This document shows, in pieces, positions 10,918 to 35,010 of a stretch of 64,000 nt of DNA. Each line of letters opens with the position of its first letter. Position 1 is the stretch's first letter. Position numbers and translations under genes: made by a program. Below the pieces are notes generated by a model. The model ran no database searches. It was not told the origin of the DNA and saw only the letters and a program-made list of their open reading frames with translations. The DNA lies in assembly GCA_009823395.1 (NCBI GenBank), contig CM020514.1:2237966-2301965 (forward strand). Direction: 5' to 3'. The stretch is from Thamnaconus septentrionalis (Eukaryota; Chordata; Actinopteri; Tetraodontiformes; Monacanthidae).

Positions 10918-11140
10918 CAGAAGGTCTGGCCCAGGTGGACCCGGCCACCGCCCTGGAGGAGGAGCAAGGTGGAGGTGGCCCGCATGCAGGAGAGGATGAC
11001 GCTGAAGCACCATAACAGTGGCAAGTGGGCCAAGTCCAAGGCCATCTTGGCCAAGTACGACCAGGAGGCCCGCAAGGCCATGCAGGAGCAGCTGGGGGTC
11101 CACAAGGAGCTGACCATGAAGGTGGCGAAACAGCTGCAGT
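10918..11140 (+). pseudogene. utp14: utp14 fragment, part 1
   Basis: The plus strand encodes LAQVDPATALEEE and then, after a one-base frameshift near 10965, VARMQERMTLKHHNSGKW followed by AKSKAILAKYDQEARKAMQE. This is the conserved central block of UTP14, a nucleolar U3 snoRNP/SSU-processome protein needed for 18S rRNA maturation. A possible splice acceptor precedes it (CTTCAGACAG). The reading frame ends inside the TIR of the element that begins at 11141 (TTG TAA). The matching continuation starts at 14301. The frameshift and the insertion make it a pseudogene or gene relic; whether a full utp14 lies elsewhere cannot be seen here. Confidence 0.75.
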
Positions 11141-11395
11141 TGTAAAACCCAACTTGTTGTTTCAAATTAAAAATTCAAGTGTTCATGCTGCCTCGAAAAT
11201 TTCTTTAATTTCTTAAAGTTAACTCAATTAAATATTAGCATTTGATACAACAAGGGGTTGTTGAGACAACTTGATATTAATTGTTGATCTCACTTTTGTT
11301 TTTGTCACATTTAGTTGAAACAACCCAACATTGGTTGTTACAACTCCATCAATGGAAACTAAAAAAAAAACTTAAATCAGTCACCTGTATTTTGC

Positions 11396-12860
11396 TTACA
11401 CAATCTTTCTTAAAAGTTTGTTTCTCAAACCATGAACCAACGCAAAGCACTGCCCACCTCCAATGTCCATGAGGACTTTCTGAATCACTTCAAAAGTGTA
11501 CCTCAAGCATTTGGGATAGTCGATGTTCAGAGTGTAAAGCAGACCCATCAGCAGTTCCACAGCTTTAGGAAAATCGTTGAGGGATGAAAAGATGATTTTT
11601 TTTATCCGAGGACCACTCCAAAACCGATCTCTTCAACTCCATCTACCACCTTGAGGATGCCAACAGCCATTCCCTTGGTCATGTCCTCTTCAGAATCTGT
11701 GGCCTAAAACAAGTAGACAAACAATTATGGTGTTGCGTTTCAGCAGCAAGAAACACATGTGGTTCATAAACCTTTTATCTTGAGACCCAAAATAGACTAT
11801 ACTGTCTTTTCAGGGTCACAACTGTGCGTTTGATACAGATCGTCTATAAGCTCTACACATCCCATACTGCAAGTATGCATTGTGGGTTTGTAGATCTGTT
11901 TGTCTATTGCACGCACATAGGCACACCTTTGACACCCATTGACTAAATCAATACAAGATACAAAAGAGTGATGGCATAGGAAGCAAAAATAAAAAATATA
12001 AATAATATATATAATATATATAAATAATATATATAAATATATAAAACACAGAACCAATGGAACATCAGAAAAAATAATTGTATTTCTTGTTTTTGCATCT
12101 CCAGGGTTCATTTTACACTACACACGATTCATCCAATCAGAGAGAAAAAAAAAACCAGGTAAATAGCAAATGAAACAAATCAGGTATTTTCCCTGCAATA
12201 CCCTTTTCTACTATCCAGCAACAATGATACATTTTATATATTATGGGGCATATTAAAAGCAAATGTGATTTTAGCATGCTTACGTCACTATCCAGGCTCT
12301 TCAAAAGGTTCTTCAGTTCCACCAAACCGGTCTTAGCTCTGTAGATCTCAAGAAACTTTGACAAATACTTATCAAGTCCAGCAAAGAGGGCGCCCTTGAG
12401 CTCAATAGACATTAGACGAGTGAATTCTGCTTCAATCTAGGAGGCAAAAAAAACCAAAACACAATGCAAGGTATTTGCTGTTAATTCAATATTTACTGAT
12501 ATACAACTGCTTCAACAGTTTATAATCCATGCACTCTTTACAGATACATCCTTTACTCATTTGTAATCTACAAGTACATTACCTGACGTTCAGAAAACAG
12601 TGTTGGCCATTTAGCTTTGATGTCAGCTACAGGTGGCTCTTCTTCCACTATTTCCTTTCTCCGCAGAGAGAAGGTAGTGGACATCATTGCTTGAATTTTT
12701 TTCCAATCGACTTTCTTCTTCTTCATTTCTGCCACCATTGCTGTTCTTTCCTCATCAAGAGAGTATGGTGTTTGTCCTTGCGGAAGGTCTGGCAGGAAAT
12801 TAACTTCTGATTTTTTAGCTCTTTTAAGAATCTTTTGACCAGATTCACAGGCTGACCGAG
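11396..12860 (-). pseudogene. cargo gene of a repeated uncharacterised fish family
   Basis: At least four minus-strand pieces join into a recognisable protein. Piece a (12583-12860) has LPDLPQGQTPYSLDEER, then MMSTTFSLRRKEIV and IKAKWPTLFSER, ending at donor CAG|GTAATG. Piece b (12284-12436) starts after GCCTCCTAG and has ELKGALFAGLDKYLSKFL, ending at donor GAC|GTAAGC. Piece c, near 12050-12105, has AKTRNTIIFSDVPLVL and then runs into an AT repeat. Piece d (11396-11703, after GTTTTAG) has EEDMTKGMAVGILKVV and, in another frame, LLYTLNIDYPKCLRYTFEV and LRNKLL before a TAA stop. I recognise this order (Leu-Pro-Pro block, RRxEIV, WPxLF, leucine-rich middle, YTLNxxYPK, LRNKLL end) from many uncharacterised predicted proteins of fish and some invertebrates, sometimes annotated as SAM-domain-like. 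Function is unknown. A frameshift at an 8-base A run (11596-11603) and stops at the start of piece a show decay. Confidence 0.6.
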
Positions 12861-13263
12861 AGTTGATCTTGACCTCTTATCATTTAACCTAGAGAACACA
12901 CACACAAACAGTTGGTTAGGACAGATGTGACTTGATATTTGAAGTATTTTTTTAATCAACCTACCTGAAATATCTTTAGAAAAAAATCTTCATTTCAATT
13001 TCAGAAGTGTCAGTCTATCATGACAAAACATCTTTAAGATGGTAACTTAAATGAGTGGCAGTTCAACATGGCAACAAAGTAAAATGGGTCTCCTGGCTGC
13101 AAAATAAGGTAAATAAGAAAGAATGAAGTGCCGACAACAGAAAGAGCGCAGTTCTGTGTTTTCCACCAAAGGAACTGCAACTCAAGGAAAAATGATCACC
13201 TGGTTTAACCTGAACACTTTGTTTAAGGGGCAGTTTAAACGCATCCAGCGATTCATTAAAACC

Positions 13264-13286
13264 GTGTGTGTGTGTGTGTGTGTATT

Positions 13287-13317
<31 letters not shown>
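13264..13317. repeat. (TG)n microsatellite, interrupted
   Basis: Two TG runs separated by TATTTATATA inside the TIR element. Confidence 0.95.
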
Positions 13318-13771
13318 TTAAACCACATGTGAAAAAAAGATGCATATACACGCTTAGGCAGTAAAAACTGCGAGTTTACTGCCTAAAGGGGGGAAAGTAG
13401 AAAAAGAACACCTGCGGCACGCTACAGGCTGTGTGGAATTACAAGTATGGCTAATTGGAAGTACGCAATTGCGCGAAGTCTGTCCCAATTCACTCTGTCG
13501 ACAACAATTTTAACGACAATTTCGCGAAATATCATTCGTAAAACAGACCACTTCTCCCGTATGTGTGGGCACACTAAGAGTGGGGGTGGGGGTGGAGGTT
13601 CGTTTTAACGGCCCCAATTTATGGAGGCCAAAGGCCTGATGTAATTCACGGGACTCCGTGGTCATACGTTAACAAAGTTTTATATCGAAGCTATGACCGA
13701 ACATTTTTGCTGTATGCTTGCTAACAATTTGGTTCGTGTTAACTAGTTAGAATACTTGCGAGCGCGCGCAG

Positions 13772-13772
<1 letters not shown>

Positions 13773-13844
<72 letters not shown>
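13773..13844. repeat. (CA)n microsatellite
   Basis: About 35 CA units, preceded by GCGCGC; inside the TIR element, upstream of its cargo gene. Confidence 0.95.
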
Positions 13845-13848
<4 letters not shown>

Positions 13849-14300
13849 AATCCGGTAAACCGCGTAATAAAGAACCGTAAAACAAGTCGTAAGTCTTGTC
13901 GGTTAAAAATCATTAACACTCACCTTCGAACAAGTATTTCGCCAAGGTATTTCACAAGGCCTTTTTCTTGTTTTATTCGTCGTTTTTTTTCAAACTTGCC
14001 GCTTTTCTTCTCTCAGTCTTCTTCTGGCGGGAGGTACGAAGCCACGCGATGTCAGGACGTCGCACATGATGACATAAAACGTCGCACATGATTACGTGCA
14101 ACATCAAGTCAACTCAACGCACGTCAACTTTAGTTATTTTGTGAACATAACTAATTGTTATGTTTGAGTCAATGTTCATGAAGTTGCAACACTGTCAACT
14201 GATTATTTTGATTTGAAATGACTTTTTTAGCAAACCTTTATTATATTGACTAGAATTTTCTAATTAAAATAACAAAAAAAGCACTGTTGGGTTTTACAGT

Positions 14301-15100
14301 GTGGACGCGGAGGAGGTGGAGGAGGAGGATGTGGGAGAGGAGGAGGTGCTGCCTGACTTTTCGATGACGCAGAAGATGGAGGAGATTCCTCCAACCTCTG
14401 GATGAGAGGGAAGCTCTCTGAGGAGGAGAAGAGGAGCGATGCCGTGGCTCTCTCTGCTGGGGAGGAGGTGGAGAAAACTGTTGAGGAGGAGGAGGAAGAG
14501 CAGCAGGTGGAAGAAACTGAGGAGGAGGTGCTCCTCAAAGAGTTTGAGAACAGGAGGAAGTTCAGTCAGGATCAGGAGGCAGCAGCTGGAGCTGTGGAGG
14601 AGGAGGAGGTGTTGATGGACAAGGAGGAGGAGGTGGTGATGGAGGAGAAAGAGGAGGTGGTGATGGACAAGAAGGAGGAGGAGCTCTCAGAGTTCACTCA
14701 TGTTTTCCGAGAACTTGCAGACAGTGGTCCTCCTGCTGCTGCTGCTGCTGGGCCCGCTGAGCCAAAGTCCAGCAGGAGGAAGAGGAAGGTGGAGCTGAAG
14801 GAAATTCTCACCAAAGGGACCAAAGAAGTCCAGGTGGCGCTGGCGCCGACCGTGGAGGACGGCGAGGACTGGGAGGAGCAGCCGGACCAGAGAACCCTCA
14901 TCAGGGAGGCCTTCGCCGGCGACGACGTGGTCTCCGACTTCCTGAAGCACAAGAAGGTGCAGGAGGACCGGGCCAAGCCCAAGGAACTGGACCTGGTGCT
15001 GCCGGGCTGGGGCCAGTGGGGCGGCACCGGCCTCAAGCCGTCCCGCGCCAAGCGCAGGAAGTTTGGCGGCAAGCAGGAAGCTAGAAACACTGACAGCAAC
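14301..15100 (+). pseudogene. utp14: utp14 fragment, part 2
   Basis: Acidic sequence beginning VDAEEVEEEDVGEEE continues the utp14 frame interrupted at 11140. A frameshift near 14397 leads into the frame starting at 14402, where LLKEFENRRKF, then IREAFAGDDVVSDFLK and LPGWGQWGGTGLKPS are diagnostic of the UTP14 C-terminal half. The match stops after RAKRRKFGGK at about 15075, just before a (TG)n tract; the rest of the conserved C-terminus is missing. No introns are seen in the 0.8 kb. Reading frame damage at two points plus truncation argue for a dead fragment. Copy number and a functional utp14 elsewhere need a genome search. Confidence 0.8.
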
Positions 15101-15113
15101 CACAACTGCCTCT

Positions 15114-15116
<3 letters not shown>

Positions 15117-15154
<38 letters not shown>
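15117..15154. repeat. (TG)n microsatellite
   Basis: TG run at the point where utp14 similarity ends. Confidence 0.95.
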
Positions 15155-16480
15155 TTTGTGAAGATCTAATTCTTCAAAAGTTTTCCCATCAGTTCTGTTT
15201 AAAATCTGTAAAATTCTATAAAATAAATCTCTTCTCTTGATTTGAATCAATGATGTGTGGATTATATTCAGTTTTTTCAGTTCAACAAAAAAATTAAAAA
15301 GCGGTATGACGCAACATATTTATCACTTTAGTTTTTCTTGCTCAATTGGTTTTGTTCAAACAAAGACAACAAGAGAAGAAAGTGAGAAACAGAAGGTGAA
15401 ACTTTATCTCAAAGAATCCAGATTGTCAAACTCTCATAACTGAGTCTTGGAAAGACCTGCTGTCTGTCTGCAGCTGAAGGGTAACAGGCGTTTGTATTTT
15501 TTGTTTTTTTTTAAATATATATTATTAATATATAATATGTATTTCATTGACAATACATTTATATTCCCGTGGATTATATTTCATTTAGTATAATTGTATT
15601 TATATGACTAATATTAAAGTCTTTATTGCAACTTTATATAGAATCCATCTGCACTTATACACACACACTAATAAAAACAGTTATAGTTTTGAGCGGTACA
15701 AGAACATAATATAATAACAATAATAAGAACCACATCGCCCTCCACTGTCCGTAGGATGAGCTACAGTTGAGAATGTTTAAGCGTCCACTCGCACTGTGGC
15801 TGTTAGTTTGGTTGTGATGTGAGACAGTTGTTGAAATAAAACTCCTGAATCAGTGACGACCATCAGTGTTGATGAGCACTGGCCACTTTATTAGAGACAC
15901 CTCGCCAGTCTTTGTTTGGACACCTTCCACCTCCAGTGGGAGGAGCAGCCATCAAGAAGCAGGAAGAGAAGTCGAAAGTGAAAGTTAAAATTTGTCCGAC
16001 TCCATGTTGTGTTTAGTCAGTTTCAGCAGAAGTCAAAGTGAAGCGGTTGGTGAGTTGTTCTCTCCTAATATCTCCTTTTCCAGCCGGCAACAGTTGCTCG
16101 TTCACCAGCGGTGGCAACTTTATCATTACTTCTTTGAACCATCAAGAGTCTCTTCCACTGGGAGCCAAGAGGTATTACGCAGTCCCAGTATGGTGACTGG
16201 CAGTGCGGTCAAGCCAGCCAACAGTTCGGCAAAAGCGTTCGAGCTAGCATACACTCGCTTTCTGCTTGCTTTGTGTACACCGGGTATTACGGTAACTGCT
16301 AACTGCTTCGCACAATGGCAGAGGAAGAGGGAGAAGCTGCTGGAACTTCAGCCTTATTTTTTTCGAGAGACAGCAGGCTCGATTTGTGGCAGTGGCACCC
16401 GTTCTTCGACTGCCGCGGCATTTGCTGCGACTGCCACGGCATATGCATTTTGTTTCCTTTACAATATCCACGTTTTCATT
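15155..16480. other. unassigned AT-rich sequence
   Basis: No recognisable gene. The open frame at 15992-16546 has no domain and runs into the tandem array, so I treat it as chance. Confidence 0.4.
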
Positions 16481-17233
16481 TACTCATATGATGTACTTCA
16501 TTTGATCTGTGTTTATTATCCTCTTTTAGAGTTTGTAATGTCATAATTTCAATAGAAAAAAAAACTTGCTGCGACTGCCGGAAGTGTCGCTGCTCGGTGT
16601 CGCTAGCAGTCTGCCGGAAGTGTCGATGCTCGGTGTCGCTAGCAGTCGCGGCATTTGCGGCATTTGCTGCGAACGTTGCTCGCTATTTGTTGTTTTAATT
16701 TAAAATACCAGTCCTTTTTCTCCATTAGTGCTCTATTTACGTTTTAATTTATGTGCACCTCTTCTGATTACTGTGCTTTGTTTTTCCCTTGACAAAATCC
16801 CCGCTTCATTCATTTTTATACTGTCATTAATTTAATCTGTGTTTATTATCGTCTTTGAGAGTTTGTAATGTCATAATTTCAATAGAAAAAAAAAAAACTT
16901 GCTGCGACTGCCGGAAGTGTCGCTGCTCGGTGTCGCTAGCAGTCGCGGCATTTGCTGCGACTGCCGGAAGTGTCGATGCTCGGTGTCGCTAGCAGTCGCG
17001 GCATTTGCTGCGACCGTTGCTCGCTATTTGTTATTTTAATTTAAAATACCAGTCCTTATTCTCCATTATGTGAATTTAAGTGCCCTATTTACTTATTTAT
17101 TTTTACTTTATATGCACCTCTTATTATATTTATTTTGTTTCCTTTACCAAAATCCAAGTTTTCTATTTACTTATATGATGTATTTAATTTTATCTGTGTT
17201 TATTATCCCCTTTTAGAGTTTGTAATGTCATAA

Positions 17234-17274
<41 letters not shown>

Positions 17275-17390
17275 GTTTTCGCAGCTCGGTGTTGCTAACA
17301 GTCGCGGCACTTGTTGCGACTGCCGGAAGTGTCGCAGCTTGGTGTCGCTGGAGATGCTATTATTTGTGCCGCTGTTGAGGTGACACTGTA
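16480..17390. repeat. tandem array of ~340-bp units
   Basis: The word ATCTGTGTTTATTAT followed by GAGTTTGTAATGTCATAAT recurs at about 16504, 16841 and 17190, giving two periods of roughly 340-350 bp. Each copy ends in a run of A (AT in the third) and then a GC-rich block built of GCGACTGCCGGAAGTGTCG and CTCGGTGTCGCTAGCAGT, which itself recurs two or more times per unit. No coding signal. It could be a local satellite or the inside of an unknown repeat. Confidence 0.75.
17239..17268. repeat. (AT)n microsatellite
   Basis: Run of AT units replacing the A run in the third tandem unit. Confidence 0.9.
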
Positions 17391-17710
17391 AATGTTATAG
17401 GGATTTTACCAACCACTGACCATCTTATTTTTATTTATTTATTTATTTATTCTTACGAAGAATCGAATTGCTTGGAAGCAAAAATGTCCTTTAAATAATG
17501 TTAGATAACCGATTAATCGATCGATTGAGTTTAACTCCAGTCTCTCTCTCTCTCTCTTTCTTTCTGACATGTAATGATGATGTGTAATGAGTTGACATTT
17601 CTAGGTGATGAACTATGCCATCTTTGCCATCTTTAAAACACTGAAGTAAATCTATTTCCACCTTTGAAACACACCGACACAAAAGAGATTGGAAGTCTTT
17701 TTAATAAACA

Positions 17711-17927
17711 TCATTCCTCAAATTTCGAAAACACCTTGAGGTGCATCTGGTCAACAATATGTTTGTTGAATAATTCAAAGTCTTCCTTTTTTTCGAATTC
17801 AAACATAAGCATTTCAGCTGATGAACATTCGTCATATCCACTCTCCCAGGATTTTAGTTCTGCGTGCAGCTCTTTTTTTGTTTGGCTGTCCATGTGGAGG
17901 ACAGCAGGGAGTTCAAGTGCACCCGCT

Positions 17928-17930
<3 letters not shown>
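17711..17930 (-). other. coding-like minus-strand segment, unknown
   Basis: The minus strand is open and protein-like here, with no simple repeat in this part: LHAELKSWESGYDECSS then MLMFEFEKKEDFELFN and FSKFEE, followed by a TGA and, a few bases on, TTTATTAAAAAG. This looks like the 3-prime end of a gene or a retrocopy. The upstream side is lost in a (CT)n/(GA)n tract. I do not recognise the protein. It lies head-to-head with NLR copy B. Confidence 0.3.
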
Positions 17931-17933
<3 letters not shown>

Positions 17934-17975
<42 letters not shown>

Positions 17976-17987
17976 TCTCTCTCTCTC
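17934..17987. repeat. (CT)n microsatellite
   Basis: CT run with one GCC interruption, about 70 bp upstream of the first coding exon of NLR copy B; it would sit in its promoter, 5-prime UTR or first intron. Confidence 0.9.
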
Positions 17988-18053
17988 CATCCGTTATCTG
18001 AGCTCAGTGTCACACTTCTGTGTTTCACCCTCAGCTGGACTCCAGTTCAGGAG

Positions 18054-32088
<14,035 letters not shown>

Positions 32089-32209
32089 TGAGGGAGGATC
32101 AGCTGGTCCTGATGATGCAGCAGCAGCAGGTCTGACTGGACCATGGAGCTGAGGGAGAGTGGAGAGGAGAGCTCCATCTAGTGGTGGATCCTGCGTCCTG
32201 CCCTGTTGG

Positions 32210-32215
32210 ATTAAA
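32210..32215 (+). promoter_or_regulatory. ATTAAA polyadenylation signal of NLR copy B
   Basis: ATTAAA lies about 120 nt after the stop codon, a plausible 3-prime UTR length. No GT-rich downstream element was verified. Confidence 0.5.
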
Positions 32216-32399
32216 GCCACGTTCACACCATCGCTACGCCAAATATTTCTCCACATGACTGAACCTGAACTAGTGATGCAGAGTGTAGAAGATGGCAGGA
32301 CCACATCACTGGTCATCATCATTGAAGATGTTCAGCCAGCGAGACGGATCCTGGATGATCTGGGACAACGTCAAGGAGAAGAAGACGACTGACATTTAA

Positions 32400-33135
32400 A
32401 ATGCAGAAATAGTCACATTGTTCTCCCGTTAAGATGATTGAAGTCCAAATCTTGCTTGAATCGGTATCGTTCTTGATATATTTTCTTCAATTTACTTCCA
32501 TCTACTGCCAGTCCCCCTTTATTCTTCGGTAAGTGAAGAGTTTGAAATCTTATTCTGGGTTTTTTACCTTGCCAAATGTATTGAGATATTAATTTATCCC
32601 GTTCGTGGAATAGTTTGTCGTTAATTTCAATGGGGAGGGTCTGAAATAGGTTTAGTATCCTTGGCAAGATGTTCATTTTTACAGATTCAATCCTTGATTC
32701 AAAGCTTAATATTGGAATAAGGTTCAATCTCTTTAAATCTTCCTTTAATCTTTGATTTAGTTTACCCAAGTTTGAGAAGTCCTTTGGGATGTTGACTCCG
32801 AGATATTTCATATGCTCTTGATTCCAATTTAATTGAATCGTAGAGGTGATGTACTGGCTGGGTTTATAATTGAAACTCAATCGCTGGGTCTTTTGGATAT
32901 TTAGTTTGTAACCTGAAACTGAAGCAAAGGTTTTTTAAAAAAAGATAGCAGTTTCAGAATTGAACTTTCAGGGTGTGACAGACTGATTAATACATCGTCA
33001 GCGAATAAAGAAATTTGATATTCTTGGTCTAGTATTTTTATGCCCATGATGTTATTGTTCTGGATGATCCCCCGGCTTCACGCTTCTATAGACAGAGCCA
33101 ACAATAATGGGCTCAATGGGCAGCCTCGTCTCGTC
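32400..33135 (-). mobile_element. L1-type LINE ORF2 fragment (RT domain)
   Basis: Minus strand: a catalytic FADD box (SLFADDVLISLSHPESS) near 33000, then after a frameshift in an A run, YLGVNIPKDFSNLGKLNQ and IESVKMNILPRILNLFQTLP, the RT thumb region of L1. It begins within 350 bp of the NLR copy B stop codon. Both ends are truncated. Confidence 0.85.
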
Positions 33136-33174
33136 CCTCTTTTAAAGTCAAATTAATTTGATATCGCTCCATTC

Positions 33175-34515
33175 ATTCAAGGGTCGGGTGCAGTGTGGTT
33201 CGGGCGGCAGTCGAGGCGGAGGGCCTCGACAGCCCGGGCCTCGGAAGCAGCCTCTGGATGTAGGGACATGGAATGTCACCTCGCTGGGGGGGGGAAGGAG
33301 CTCGAGCTTGTACAGGAGGTTGAGAGGTACCGGCTAGATATAGTCGGGCTCACATCCACGCACAGCATGGCCTCTGGAACCCAGCTCCTCGAGAGGGGCT
33401 GGACTCTCCATTTTTCTGGCGTTGCCCGCGGTGAGCGGTGGCGGGCTGGTGTGGGCGTGCTTATTGCCCCACAGCTTAGCCGCCACGTGTTGGAGTTTAC
33501 CCCGGTGAACGAGAGGGTCGCGTCCCTGCGCCTTCGGGTTGGGGACAGGTCTCTCACTGTCATTTCGGCCTATGGCCCGAATGGCAGTGCAGAGTACCCG
33601 GCCTTCTTGGAGTCCTTGGGAGGGGTGCTGGATGGTGCTCCGACTGGGGACTCCGTTGTTCTGCTGGGGGACTTCAACGCACATGTGGGCAGCGACAGTG
33701 TGACCTGGAGAGGCGTGATTGGGAGGAACGGCCTCCCTGATCTGAACCCGAATGGTGTTTTGTTGCTGGACTTCTGTGCTAGTCACAGCTTGTCCGTGAC
33801 AAACACCATGTTCGAGCACAGGGGTGTCCACCGGTGCACTTGGCATCAGGACGCCCTGGGGGCGGAGGTTGATGATCGACTTTGTGGTCGTGTCGTCTGA
33901 CCTCCGTCCCTGTGTCTTGGACACTCGGGTGAAGAGAGGGGCGGAGCTGTCAACTGATCACTACCTGGTGGTGAGTTGGATCCGCTGGCGGGGGAGGAGA
34001 CCGGAAAGACCCGGCAGGCCCAAACGTATTGTGAGGGTCTGTTGGGAACGTCTGGTTGAGCCCTCTGTCAGTGCGGTCTTCAACTCCCACCTCCGGGAAA
34101 GCTTCTCCCAGACCCCAGGGGAGGTCGAAGACATTGAGTCTTCGGGCGGTAGCGGAGGCAAAAACCCGGGCTTGGGAGGAGTTCGGGGAGGCCATGGAGG
34201 AGGACTTTCGGTCGGCCTCGAAGAAGTTCTGGCAAACCGTTCGGCGCCTCAGGAGGGGGAAGCAGTTCGCCACCGACACTGTTTATGGTGCAGGTGGGGA
34301 GCTGTTGACTTCGACTGGGGATGTTGTCCGGCGGTGGAAGGAATACTTCGAGGATCTCCTCAATCCTGCCGTCACGTCTTCCGCGGAGGAAGCAGAGGCG
34401 GGGGACCCGGGGGAGGACTTGTCCATTACCCAAGCCGAAGTCACCGAGGCAGTCAGGAGTGGCAAGGCCCCGGGGGTGGATGAGAGATCCGACCTAATGA
34501 CGAGAGAGGGCCCTC
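33175..34515 (+). mobile_element. LINE fragment: endonuclease plus start of RT
   Basis: Plus strand, starting with a GC-rich 5-prime part. It encodes an APE-type endonuclease: GTWNV-like start (frameshifted in a G run at 33284-33292), [14 protein letters not shown] (the GDFN catalytic motif), HRCTWHQ, then after another frameshift [13 protein letters not shown] and LSTDHYLV (the conserved SDH-type His). After a deletion the RT N-terminal region follows (FWQTVRRLRRGKQF) and the frame ends at GKAPGVDE. The clade (RTE-, I- or other type) is not settled by eye. Confidence 0.8.
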
Positions 34516-34759
34516 TTCAGCCTCAAAGCTGAAACACAGGTCTGTTATGTCTAGAAAAAAAACTCCCGACATCAAATATATATTCTCATGCCATTATTAT
34601 TTTCCTGACAAGTGCAGTATTACCACAAAAACCTCCGTGTTTGTGTCAATTCTCATCCTCTTAATTTCAGAACACAAAAAGATAAGCAACGCTGGAAGGA
34701 ATAAGAGGAATGTAAAGACTTTGCTATATAGTCATTCTATTATCGTTACTTATCAAGTG
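34516..34759. other. unassigned sequence between LINE fragments
   Basis: AT-rich, no recognisable feature. Confidence 0.3.
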
Positions 34760-35010
34760 TCCTGGTGTCGGAATCTTTGAAGTCTCTCTCTGACGTCGTG
34801 CCTGGCGCTCGTACTCTCCCGCTTTCCTCGCCACCAGGTCAGCCGGCTTATCTGATCCAAAAGAGAAGCTGGGTTTTTCAGAACCGTCACTGGTATTCCC
34901 CTCTCCGCCATATCTGCCGTCGGTGCTTCTGCTGAGTTGTAGGTCACCGTGCCTTCCTTGTAATGCACCCGCAGCCTGGCCGGGAATGGAGTCTGAATGA
35001 AATCTTATGT
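34760..35010 (-). mobile_element. L1-type ORF1p C-terminal fragment
   Basis: Minus strand reads PFPARLRVHYKEG, then DMAERGIPVTVLKNPASLLD and a basic tail ending RFRHQDT and a stop. This is the C-terminal domain of a fish L1 ORF1 protein. It has no ORF2 beside it in the sense direction. Confidence 0.7.

Larger units (their letters stand above)
11141..14298 (-). mobile_element. 3.16-kb TIR element carrying a gene, inserted in utp14
   Basis: The ends are perfect 13-bp inverted repeats: TGTAAAACCCAAC at 11141-11153 and its complement at 14286-14298. Both subterminal regions are rich in CAACTT/AAGTTG-type words, as in a common group of fish elements whose ends begin CACTGTAAAA. The borders coincide with the break in utp14 coding sequence, which resumes at 14301. 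The interior holds a decayed multi-exon gene on the minus strand (11396-12860) and a CpG-rich stretch at 13360-14090 that could be its promoter. A duplicated motif, ACGTCGCACATGAT, occurs near 14059 and 14078. No transposase motif was recognised. A target-site duplication could not be fixed. The strand is given as that of the cargo gene. Confidence 0.65.

Noticed and set aside
14260..15250. Minus-strand open frames of up to 187 codons opposite utp14
   Set aside because: Mirror frames of GAG/GAC-rich coding sequence; the plus strand has a clear utp14 match.
15992..16546. 184-codon open frame upstream of the tandem array
   Set aside because: No domain, no splice context, and it runs into repeat sequence.
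33276..33924. Long minus-strand frames opposite the LINE endonuclease
   Set aside because: GC-rich antisense frames; the plus strand carries GDFN and other endonuclease motifs.
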